A stretch of 5,908 nt of DNA. It comes from Chlamydiia bacterium (GTDB taxonomy: Bacteria; Chlamydiota; Chlamydiia; Chlamydiales; FEN-1388). Shown piece by piece: positions 1 through 5,908 of this stretch. The translations under genes and the position numbers were made by a program. The stretch's first letter is position 1, and every line of letters starts with the position of its first letter. Below the pieces are notes generated by a model. That model was not told the origin of the DNA. It made no database searches and saw only the letters and a list, made by a program, of their open reading frames with translations. Where the stretch lies: the NCBI GenBank assembly GCA_003170575.1, contig PMZB01000258.1, positions 1 to 5,908 of the forward strand, read 5' to 3'.

Positions 1-236
1 GGAATATCAAGAGGGAAGTAAAAGTCGTTAATTCAATTCTTACAAGTGAAGTAACGAAAAACGTTTCAGAGATCACTAAATCTCAATTAAAAGAAGAGTT
101 TACAAAATATAAAACTCAATCAATAGCCAGAGGTGTTATAGAAACCCTGAGCCTCGGCATCGTGCTGGCGCCTGTTGATGCAGCTGTAACATGGATTCGT
201 GGGACAAGCGAAAAAGGCAAATCTAAACACATTTAA
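1..236 (+). CDS. Unrecognised protein, C-terminal fragment (5' end outside window)
   Basis: An open frame enters from the left edge (first complete codon at 3) and ends at TAA 234-236, giving 77 visible residues. I do not recognise the family. The first part is hydrophilic and rich in Lys, Glu, Ser and Thr (for example TSEVTKNVSEITKSQLKEEF), looking helical or coiled-coil-like. It is followed by a hydrophobic stretch of about 20 residues (visible residues 45-64, from VIETLSL to VTW) and a basic tail ending GKSKHI. The hydrophobic stretch could be a C-terminal membrane helix or a buried helix. Base composition changes sharply: by hand count G+C is about 28% over 1-120 and 55% over 121-180. In Chlamydia trachomatis the gene upstream of the peptidase is the nucleotide transporter npt2, and nothing here resembles its multi-helix end. 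The frame is convincing because it is open to the edge and ends just before a short gap, but no start or function can be given. Confidence 0.6.
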   Translation, partial: NIKREVKVVNSILTSEVTKNVSEITKSQLKEEFTKYKTQSIARGVIETLSLGIVLAPVDAAVTWIRGTSEKGKSKHI

Positions 237-327
237 GGAAGATAAACAAAATCTTTTAGAGATTTCTGAAAACTTGTACTAAAAGTACTTGTTTCCACAG
301 GCCTTCTCAAGATAAAGTAAGGAAAAG
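237..327. other. Intergenic gap upstream of the cluster, no clear promoter or terminator
   Basis: These 91 bases separate the unrecognised gene from the peptidase gene. They contain two short inverted repeats: AAATCT/AGATTT at 249-254 and 260-265 (loop TTTAG reading on from TCT), and GTACT/AGTAC at 276-280 and 284-288 (loop AAA). Both are AT-rich and neither is followed by a T run, so neither is a convincing intrinsic terminator. No good -35/-10 pair is seen. If the cluster has its own promoter it should be here or inside the upstream gene. Confidence 0.4.
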
Positions 328-342
328 ATGGAGAAGGCTATG
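319..342 (+). promoter_or_regulatory. Ribosome binding region of the S49 peptidase, two possible starts
   Basis: AAGGA at 319-323 lies 4 bases before ATG 328. A second purine motif, GGAG at 330-333 (with AAGG at 334-337), lies 6 bases before an in-frame ATG at 340. The second arrangement has the more usual spacing, so translation may begin at either codon. The choice changes the product by four residues (MEKA) and does not affect the membrane segment. Confidence 0.5.
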
Positions 343-1380
343 GAATCAGACTCGTTATGTAAAGGCGCAGCGCGCAGTTTCTTCAATACATTTTTCAAGG
401 TGTTTGGGTTTGCCGCAGCTCTTGTTGTCATTATTATCGGAATCGGCATTTTATTGAGTGGTACGCCCCAGCGTACTACAACAACGGTCATGAAGCCTGA
501 CCATAATTGGAAGGTAAAAATATTTTCCTCTTCAACACCAACCATTCTTGAGATCCCAATCACAGGCGTGATAGGCCTTGAGTTGGGCATGCGAAAGGAA
601 AGAATAGCTGCCATACTTCAGGACATTCAAGAGCTTGATCTCAAGCCGGGAATGTTTAAGGCAATTATTCTCACCATAAACACACCAGGCGGCTCTGCCG
701 ATGATTCCGAAGCTATTTTACGCATGCTCACAGAGTTCAAAAAAATGTACCGAATCCCAGTGTATGCCTACATTGATGGCATGTCAGCATCAGGAGGCAC
801 AATGATCTCATTAGCCGCTGACAAGATTATCTCGAGTCCATCAAGCCTGATCGGCCATGTTGGAAGTATATTTGGCTCGCACTTTTTTAACTTCTCAAAA
901 ACATTAGCACAGTATGGTGTAGAGGCAAAAACAATTTATGCTGGAAAGCACAAAGATGAGCTTGACCCGTTCCGGCCATGGAAGGAAGGCGAGGGAAATG
1001 AGTTTCAAAACCTTGCAGACATCTCTTATGAACAGTTTATCAAGCTCGTTGTAGCACATAGGCCTCGCATCACAGAAGATCAGCTGCGGGATGAAGGCGC
1101 TCAGCTCTATTTCCCACAACAGGCTCTTGAACAAGGCTACATTGATCAGATTAGCGATACCTTTACCCAGGCTCTAGGAGAAATCGCTACAACTCTTGAA
1201 ATCTCAAATAACTACCAAGTAATAGAATTGCGCCCCCAGATAATGCTCTCAGAGCTTTTTGGAAATGAATCTTCTTTCTTAGCTCCTCGTGTTATTACCC
1301 ACACCTTTAGATTGCCTGGAGATATTGATCCAGAGCTTGTAGGAAAGCCTTTGTACCTCTACGTTCCAAAGGAAAAGTAG
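328..1380 (+). CDS. S49 family peptidase, SppA/SohB type, membrane anchored
   Basis: A 350-residue single-domain serine/lysine protease of family S49, close in length to Bacillus SppA and E. coli SohB and unlike the doubled ~618-residue E. coli SppA. A basic N-terminus (K12, R16, K24) precedes a membrane helix at about 25-44, which would place the catalytic domain outside the cytoplasm. The core has TINTPGGSADDSE (116-128), the strand and loop equivalent to the family's NSPGG motif. The nucleophile motif is SASGG (153-157) with S155 as the probable catalytic serine, and the general-base region is AGKHKDELDPF (205-215). The lysine is probably K209 by analogy with SGxxKD motifs, though K207 is possible. 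IGHVGSIFG (175-183) matches the family's SIG segment. These enzymes degrade signal-peptide remnants or membrane proteins, but the substrate here is unknown. The chlamydial counterpart in this gene order is called sohB; I leave the symbol blank because sequence alone does not separate sppA from sohB. The last base of its stop is the first base of polA. Confidence 0.95.
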   Translation: MEKAMESDSLCKGAARSFFNTFFKVFGFAAALVVIIIGIGILLSGTPQRTTTTVMKPDHNWKVKIFSSSTPTILEIPITGVIGLELGMRKERIAAILQDIQELDLKPGMFKAIILTINTPGGSADDSEAILRMLTEFKKMYRIPVYAYIDGMSASGGTMISLAADKIISSPSSLIGHVGSIFGSHFFNFSKTLAQYGVEAKTIYAGKHKDELDPFRPWKEGEGNEFQNLADISYEQFIKLVVAHRPRITEDQLRDEGAQLYFPQQALEQGYIDQISDTFTQALGEIATTLEISNNYQVIELRPQIMLSELFGNESSFLAPRVITHTFRLPGDIDPELVGKPLYLYVPKEK

Positions 1381-1382
1381 TG
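1368..1382 (+). promoter_or_regulatory. polA ribosome binding site and TAGTG stop/start overlap
   Basis: AAAGGA at 1368-1373 lies inside the last codons of the peptidase gene, 6 bases before the GTG start at 1380. The stop TAG (1378-1380) and the start GTG (1380-1382) share one G. This spacing supports GTG 1380 as the true start and suggests that ribosomes finishing the peptidase can re-initiate on polA. Confidence 0.75.
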
Positions 1383-4025
1383 AATGCTCTTGTTATTGAT
1401 GCGTCAGGGCTTATTTACCGGTCCTTCTTCGCACTCCCTCCTTTGACTTCACCTCAAGGGAGGCCGACAGGTGCACTGTATGGATTTATCCGGTCAGTGC
1501 TCAAAGTGTACGAAAAGATCCATCCCGAGTTTTTAGTCTCTGTGTTCGATGCTCGCGGAAACAAAGAATCGCGCCTTAAACTCTACGCAGAGTACAAAGC
1601 AACGAGGCGCCCCACTCCTCCGGAACTTATTGAACAAATTGAAGAGGCGAAAAAATTTTGTACGCTCTGGGGCATTCCCATGCTCGCGCTTGATGGTGTG
1701 GAAGCGGATGACACAATCGCTTCTATTGTGCAGACCGAGGTGAGCCGCGTCACAGGAGTAGTCTACATCTGTTCCGCTGACAAAGATCTAGCCCAGCTTG
1801 TCACCGATAGGATCCATATGATCAACCCTGCCAAAGATGATAAAATCCTGGATAAAGCTGGTGTGAAAGAAGTGTGGGGCATTGAGCCTGGACAAATGAT
1901 TGATTATTTATCTCTGATTGGTGATACAAGCGACAATATTCCTGGAATTGAAGGAGTAGGGCCAAAAACAGCTCTGGAGCTCTTGGGAACATGGAAAACG
2001 CTGGAAAATATTCTCGATAACGCCGATGCAATCCCTGGGAAAAAGGGAGAAAAGATACGTGCAGGGAGGGAATCTGCGCTTCTCAGCAAAAAACTTATCG
2101 CACTTGATAGTACGCTTCCTATACCAACAGAACTTTCCTTTTATAAGAAAAGGGAAATGGATACGGAAAAAGCACTCGAATTCTTCCACGAAAAAGGATT
2201 TCGAACACTGGAGTCACTTGTTGCGCCACAAGGAGGAGCTGAAGCTCCCAAACCCTGTACTGTAACTATCGTTGAAGATAAAAAATCCTTCGATGAGTTC
2301 CTGAACTGGCTGAAAGGGGTAAAAGTAGTTGCTCTTGACTGCGAAACAACTGACATTGATGAATATAAAGCAGATTTAGTGGGTATTGGCATTGCCGCAT
2401 CGTTTGATCATGTGTACTACATAAGCTGCAAAGATCTTCTTTTTCCAAAAGACGTTGTAGCAGCCTTGAACACAATATTTCAGGAATATAAAATCTCTCT
2501 TCTCGGCCACAATATTAAGTATGACCTGCATGTGCTCTCACGATATGGCCTGGAGCTTCCTCATATCTTGTTTGATACTCTGATTGCTTCATGGCTTCTC
2601 AATGCGCATGAAAAGATCCACAACCTCGACGAGCTTGCAAAACGCCACTTCAACAAAAACAAAATCCCTATTGAATCTTTGATTGGCAAAGGAAAAACAG
2701 CCCGTACTATGGCTGAAGTGCCTGTCAAGGATGTTGCAACCTACTGTGCAGAAGATGTGGAATACACGCTTCGCCTCAAGGACCTTTTTTCCGAAGAGTT
2801 GGAAAAACAGCACCTCACATTCCTCTTTGAAACTGTTGAGATGCCTCTCATCCCAGTCCTTTGGAGAATGGAAAGTATTGGGGTGTATATCAATAAAGGC
2901 GAACTAGCCGCTCTTCATAAAACGATCGGAGATGCACTCCACAAAGTGGAGAAAGAGATTTATGCATTGGCTGGGCATGAATTTAACATAAATTCTCCAA
3001 AGCAGCTTAGTCAAGTACTGTTCATAGAGCTGAACCTTCCTAAAATGCGCAGAGGACTTTCCACGAGCGCAGATGTGCTTGAAGACCTGGCAATTACATT
3101 CCCTATCGCTCAAAAAATACTTGATTACCGCCAGCTGGAGAAGCTGCGCTCAACATATCTTGAGACCCTTCCCAAGCAGATCAGTGAAACGTCAGGCCGA
3201 GTCCACTGCCGCTTCGTGCAATCTGGCACAGCAACAGGCCGTCTTTCCTGCCAAGACCCGAACCTGCAAAATATCCCCATCAGAAGCGAGCTGGGCAAAA
3301 AAATTAGAGCTGCGTTTGAACCGCAAAAAAAAGGATGGGTATATATCTCTGCAGACTATTCTCAGGTTGAGTTGCGAATTCTGGCGCACCTGAGTCAAGA
3401 TCCTGTACTTCTCAAAGCATTTAATGAAGACCTTGATGTGCACGCTATGACTGCAGCGGAGCTTTTCTCGGTGCCTCTGGATAAGGTCACAGAAGAAATG
3501 CGAAGAAAAGCAAAAGCAGTGAACTTCGGCGTTATCTATGGCCAACAAGCATTTGGCCTGGCACGCGAGCTTCACATTCCCACAAAAGAAGCACAACTCT
3601 TTATTGATCACTATTTTTCTAAATATATACGCGTTCTTGACACAATCGCAGCAGCAAAAGATAAAGCGCATAAAACCGGCATGGCAGAAACAATCACTGG
3701 AAGAAGGCGTCTTCTTCCAGACATCAACAGCTCTGACTTCTTCATCCGCTCAGCCCAAGAGCGCTTGGCGGTTAATACCCCATTTCAAGGCACAGCTGCA
3801 GACATGATCAAGATGGCAATGATCTCTCTTGACTCATGGCTGCGGGAGCAGAAATTGCACACCATGATGATCCTACAGATACATGACGAGCTTCTTTTTG
3901 AAGCACCTGAAGAGGAGATTCCTGTTGTCATCCCTGCTGTTCGCTATGCCATGGAATCCGTGATGAGCTTGTCAGTTCCGCTTCGTGTTGAAATAAATAT
4001 TGGAAAAAATTGGGAAGAATGTTAA
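1380..4025 (+). CDS. polA: DNA polymerase I with 5' nuclease and intact proofreading domain
   Basis: An 881-residue, full-length family A DNA polymerase that removes RNA primers and fills gaps in replication and repair. The 5' nuclease domain (about 1-285) has its metal ligands: D7 in VIDASG, D57 in VFDARG, GVEADD (106-111), SADKD (132-136) and GDTSDNIPGIEGVGPKTA (181-198) with the helix-hairpin-helix. A short linker around 284-292 follows. The 3'-5' exonuclease domain (about 295-480) retains D320 and E322 in LDCET, D382 in GHNIKYD, and Y455 with D459 in YCAED, so proofreading should be active. The polymerase domain has TATGRLS (617-623), motif A DYSQVELR with D659, motif B RRKAKAVNFGVIYG (R708, K712, F716, Y720) and motif C QIHDE with D836. 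F716 is the residue linked in E. coli (F762) to dNTP over ddNTP choice. The GTG start is fixed by the D7 motif, by AAAGGA upstream and by the overlap with the peptidase stop. The last 7 bases overlap coaE. An A8 run lies at 3325-3332. Confidence 0.98.
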   Translation: MNALVIDASGLIYRSFFALPPLTSPQGRPTGALYGFIRSVLKVYEKIHPEFLVSVFDARGNKESRLKLYAEYKATRRPTPPELIEQIEEAKKFCTLWGIPMLALDGVEADDTIASIVQTEVSRVTGVVYICSADKDLAQLVTDRIHMINPAKDDKILDKAGVKEVWGIEPGQMIDYLSLIGDTSDNIPGIEGVGPKTALELLGTWKTLENILDNADAIPGKKGEKIRAGRESALLSKKLIALDSTLPIPTELSFYKKREMDTEKALEFFHEKGFRTLESLVAPQGGAEAPKPCTVTIVEDKKSFDEFLNWLKGVKVVALDCETTDIDEYKADLVGIGIAASFDHVYYISCKDLLFPKDVVAALNTIFQEYKISLLGHNIKYDLHVLSRYGLELPHILFDTLIASWLLNAHEKIHNLDELAKRHFNKNKIPIESLIGKGKTARTMAEVPVKDVATYCAEDVEYTLRLKDLFSEELEKQHLTFLFETVEMPLIPVLWRMESIGVYINKGELAALHKTIGDALHKVEKEIYALAGHEFNINSPKQLSQVLFIELNLPKMRRGLSTSADVLEDLAITFPIAQKILDYRQLEKLRSTYLETLPKQISETSGRVHCRFVQSGTATGRLSCQDPNLQNIPIRSELGKKIRAAFEPQKKGWVYISADYSQVELRILAHLSQDPVLLKAFNEDLDVHAMTAAELFSVPLDKVTEEMRRKAKAVNFGVIYGQQAFGLARELHIPTKEAQLFIDHYFSKYIRVLDTIAAAKDKAHKTGMAETITGRRRLLPDINSSDFFIRSAQERLAVNTPFQGTAADMIKMAMISLDSWLREQKLHTMMILQIHDELLFEAPEEEIPVVIPAVRYAMESVMSLSVPLRVEINIGKNWEEC
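2230..2248 (+). other. Internal Shine-Dalgarno-like heptamer and small hairpin in polA linker
   Basis: AAGGAGG at 2230-2236 is a perfect complement to a canonical anti-Shine-Dalgarno sequence and is stronger than any gene-start site in this window. It overlaps a 6-base-pair inverted repeat, GGAGCT (2235-2240) and AGCTCC (2243-2248), with a 2-base loop. It encodes polA residues QGGAEAP at the join between the 5' nuclease and the Klenow-like part. No in-frame ATG, GTG or TTG lies at a usable distance after it, so it is not an obvious internal start. The sequence is plain to see; any pausing role is inference. Confidence 0.35.
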
Positions 4026-4636
4026 AGTTATTTTCAGTTGCCGTAACTGGTTCCATTGCTTCAGGCAAATCAACAGTATGCCAATTCTTTGAGCGATGGG
4101 GCGCCTGCGTCGTAGACGCAGACCGGCTGCTTCATCAAGTTTTTTCAGTAGAGACTCCCGTTGGAAAAAAAATTTGTTCTCTCTTCGGAGAAAGTATTTT
4201 GAAAGGTTCCAAGATCGATAGACTCCGCCTCGCTGAGGCCGCATTCTCTCATCCACAACTTTTAGAAAAGCTCGAAGATATCTGTCACCCTTATGTTAAT
4301 GAGGCGATAAAATGTGAGTATGAGAAGGCATGCAAAGGTGACTTTGCTTTTTTTGCAGCCGAAGTGCCGCTCCTTTTTGAGTCTCGCTTTTCTCTTGCTC
4401 CCTGGTTCGATGCAACAATTGTCGTGACTGCAGATGAAGAGGTCGCTCTAAAAAGGCATCTTAAAAAAGGTCTTGCCATGGACCAATATGTCAAACGAAT
4501 CAAAAGGCAGCTTTCCTCCCTCCTCAAAAGAGAAAAAGCCACCTATACTATTGTGAACAATGGCTCTCTAGAAGAGTTAGAACAAAACGTCAAAAAGCTC
4601 TTTCTAGAGCTGAAATCTTTACAAAAACAACTTTAG
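4019..4636 (+). CDS. coaE: Dephospho-CoA kinase
   Basis: Catalyses the last step of coenzyme A synthesis, ATP-dependent phosphorylation of the ribose 3'-hydroxyl of dephospho-CoA, in the cytoplasm. From ATG 4019 the product has 205 residues, normal for the family. Walker A is GSIASGKST (11-19). VVDAD (31-35) supplies the conserved Asp pair, HPYV (90-93) and AEVPLLFE (114-121) match family signatures, and NNG (180-182) ends the nucleotide-fold part. The C-terminal half is divergent: where E. coli has Q and RD in its TQLKR...RD stretch, this protein has A143 and K150-G151, and the usual AD before the last strand is A174-T175. R146, Q164 and the NNG remain. The start overlaps the polA stop by 7 bases (ATGTTAA), which suggests coupling. 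TTG at 4010 would add three residues (MGR in front) and has GGA 5 bases upstream; I prefer ATG because it begins directly at the conserved [11 protein letters not shown], although its own GGGA (4012-4015) is only 3 bases away. An A8 run lies at 4165-4172. Confidence 0.95.
   Translation: MLKLFSVAVTGSIASGKSTVCQFFERWGACVVDADRLLHQVFSVETPVGKKICSLFGESILKGSKIDRLRLAEAAFSHPQLLEKLEDICHPYVNEAIKCEYEKACKGDFAFFAAEVPLLFESRFSLAPWFDATIVVTADEEVALKRHLKKGLAMDQYVKRIKRQLSSLLKREKATYTIVNNGSLEELEQNVKKLFLELKSLQKQL
4596..4611 (+). other. 6-bp perfect hairpin near the 3' end of coaE
   Basis: AGCTCT (4596-4601) and AGAGCT (4606-4611) form a perfect inverted repeat with the loop TTCT, about 40 bases before the rho start. 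On the + strand it is not followed directly by a T run. Read on the - strand it is followed by TTTTT, like a weak intrinsic terminator, but no gene runs in that direction here. It is visible in the sequence, but a function is not supported. Confidence 0.25.
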
Positions 4637-4649
4637 GATTTTGAAAAGT

Positions 4650-5908
4650 ATGGATTATGAACAGGAAGAAGGAACTCCCTCCCCCATTCAACCGGAAGAG
4701 CTTATTCCACCAGAACACCCTCGCCAAGAAGTAGCATCAACGCTGGTGCCGCCGCCGCTTGTAGAACCAATCATCACTCGAATCGCTGACCTTCAGCGAA
4801 TGAATATCGATCAGCTGAACCAACATGCCAAGCAAATTGGATTGCGCCACCTTGGGTCTATGACAAAATCCCAAATGGTCTTTGAGATTGTCAAGGTCAT
4901 TGCTGACCGGCCTGGCGAAGTGCTGTATGGCGAAGGTGTACTTGAGATCCTGCCTGATGGGTTCGGGTTCTTGCGGTCAACAAACTACAACTACCTACCT
5001 TCTGCGGAAGATATCTATGTTTCCCCTGCCCAGATTCGCCGATTTGACCTGAAAAAGGGAGACACAGTCGCTGGTACAATTCGGCCGCCTCGCGACAAGG
5101 AAAAGTACTTTGCCCTTATCAAAGTAGACAAGATTAACTATCAACCACCTGATCGTGCTAAAGAACGGATTTACTTTGAGAACTTAACTCCTCTTTATCC
5201 TTCAAAACGACTCGTGATGGAGACATCCAAGGAAAACATCTCCATGCGTGTCTTGGATCTTGTGTCTCCAGTTGGGAAGGGGCAGCGTGGACTGATCGTG
5301 GCTCCGCCCCGCTCTGGAAAAACAGTTATCCTGCAGCAGATCGCAAACTCGATTGCAGCCAATAACCCAGAAAGCATCCTCATGGTGCTCCTGATCGACG
5401 AGCGTCCTGAAGAAGTCACCGAGATGCAAAGAATGGTCAAGGGCGAGGTTATTGCCTCTACCTTTGACGAACCGCCAGACCGCCACGTCCAAGTCGCTGA
5501 GATGGCTATAGAAAAGGCGCGGCGCCTTGTTGAGCATGGAAAAGATGTTATCATTCTGCTTGATTCCATCACCCGTCTTGCACGCGCGTATAACGCAGTC
5601 CAACCCCACTCTGGCAAGATCCTGAGCGGCGGTATTGATTCAAATGCCCTTCACAAGCCCAAACGATTCTTTGGATCTGCACGAAATATCGAGCAGGGTG
5701 GGTCGCTCACCATTCTCGCGACAGCCCTTATCGACACAGGCTCGCGCATGGATGAAGTTATCTTCGAAGAGTTTAAGGGCACTGGCAACATGGAAGTTGT
5801 GCTGGATCGCCGACTCGCCGACCGCCGCATCTTCCCTGCAATTGACCTGATTAAGAGCGGTACCAGAAAAGAGGAGCTTCTCTATCATCCAGGAGAGCTT
5901 GAAAAAAT
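4650..5908 (+). CDS. rho: Transcription termination factor Rho (3' end outside window)
   Basis: Rho is a hexameric RNA-dependent ATPase and helicase that ends transcription at unstructured C-rich RNA. 419 residues are visible; alignment from memory with E. coli Rho puts the right edge at its K379, so about 40 residues are missing. Residues 1-43 form an extension absent from E. coli Rho, with ten prolines and nine acidic residues. The helical N-terminal domain follows (about 44-85), then the cold-shock-like RNA-binding domain (about 95-160) with GFGFL (F105, F107) and DIYVSP (Y123) at the primary RNA site. The motor domain has Walker A APPRSGKT (218-225, K224), catalytic E251 in LLIDERPEE, Walker B LLDS with D305, the Q-loop SGKILSGG (321-328) and the R-loop DTGSR (362-366). 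E. coli has K at the equivalents of R221 and R366. ATG 4650 is the only good start; AGGA at 4635-4638 is 11 bases upstream, a weak and distant site. The 13-base gap after coaE suggests co-transcription, as in Chlamydia. Confidence 0.97.
   Translation, partial: MDYEQEEGTPSPIQPEELIPPEHPRQEVASTLVPPPLVEPIITRIADLQRMNIDQLNQHAKQIGLRHLGSMTKSQMVFEIVKVIADRPGEVLYGEGVLEILPDGFGFLRSTNYNYLPSAEDIYVSPAQIRRFDLKKGDTVAGTIRPPRDKEKYFALIKVDKINYQPPDRAKERIYFENLTPLYPSKRLVMETSKENISMRVLDLVSPVGKGQRGLIVAPPRSGKTVILQQIANSIAANNPESILMVLLIDERPEEVTEMQRMVKGEVIASTFDEPPDRHVQVAEMAIEKARRLVEHGKDVIILLDSITRLARAYNAVQPHSGKILSGGIDSNALHKPKRFFGSARNIEQGGSLTILATALIDTGSRMDEVIFEEFKGTGNMEVVLDRRLADRRIFPAIDLIKSGTRKEELLYHPGELEK

Noticed and set aside
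249..288. Two small hairpins as a terminator of the upstream gene
   Set aside because: The stems are 5-6 bp and AT-rich, with no T run after either.
289..316. TTGTTT - 16 bases - GATAAA as a promoter for the cluster
   Set aside because: Each half is a poor match, and transcription would begin at about 323, leaving almost no leader before ATG 328.
279..614. 111-codon open frame on the - strand over the start of the peptidase
   Set aside because: It is antisense to the membrane helix and early domain of a clear S49 protein, with no independent support.
2230..2300. Internal translation start for a separate Klenow-like protein
   Set aside because: No in-frame ATG, GTG or TTG is found at a usable distance after AAGGAGG.
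2340..2760. Loss of proofreading in Pol I
   Set aside because: D320, E322, D382, Y455 and D459 of the 3'-5' exonuclease are all present.
3192..3671. 159-codon open frame on the - strand
   Set aside because: It lies wholly inside the conserved polymerase domain of polA, reads as Cys/Phe-rich text without a known motif, and has no promoter or ribosome site; it is a shadow of the coding strand.
5195..5617. 140- and 135-codon open frames on the - strand
   Set aside because: Both are antisense to the Rho motor domain, overlap each other in different frames and have Ser/Arg-rich shadow composition.
1..5908. CRISPR array, tRNA, rRNA, insertion sequence or phage genes
   Set aside because: No spaced repeats, cloverleaf-like sequence, transposase motifs or terminal inverted repeats were seen on reading; the window is nearly all core-gene coding sequence.

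Overview
The window shows a compact run of four housekeeping genes on the + strand: an S49 membrane peptidase (SppA/SohB type), DNA polymerase I (polA), dephospho-CoA kinase (coaE) and transcription terminator Rho (rho, cut off by the right edge). The same order occurs in Chlamydia trachomatis as sohB-polA-yacE(coaE)-rho (CT494 to CT491, from memory). The CoaE N-terminus ([11 protein letters not shown]) also resembles chlamydial CoaE. The best guess is therefore a member of the Chlamydiae, more likely an environmental lineage than the genus Chlamydia, because the gene upstream of the peptidase does not look like the npt2 nucleotide transporter expected there. No 16S rRNA or other taxonomic marker is present, so this is an inference from gene order and protein character.

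Layout. Positions 1-236 hold the 3' end of an unrecognised gene whose first 120 bases are very AT-rich. Positions 237-327 are a short intergenic gap with only weak hairpins, and this is the only place a promoter for the cluster could lie outside coding sequence. The peptidase (328-1380) ends in TAG, whose G is the first base of the GTG start of polA (1380-4025). The last 7 bases of polA contain the ATG of coaE (4019-4636). After a 13-base gap rho starts at 4650 and is still open at 5908, with about 40 C-terminal residues expected beyond the window. The two overlaps and the short gap argue for one co-transcribed, partly translationally coupled unit.

Functionally the genes do not form one pathway. 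They are core functions: membrane protein or signal-peptide turnover, DNA repair and Okazaki-fragment processing, the last step of CoA synthesis, and transcription termination. All catalytic motifs of Pol I (5' nuclease, proofreading exonuclease, polymerase) and of Rho are present. CoaE keeps its P-loop but departs from the usual sequence in its C-terminal part.

I found no RNA gene, CRISPR array, insertion sequence, phage gene or evidently new system. The items worth a second look are small: the unidentified upstream gene, a perfect Shine-Dalgarno-like heptamer in a small hairpin at the nuclease/Klenow junction of polA, A8 runs inside polA and coaE, the acidic proline-rich extension of Rho, and the divergent lid of CoaE.
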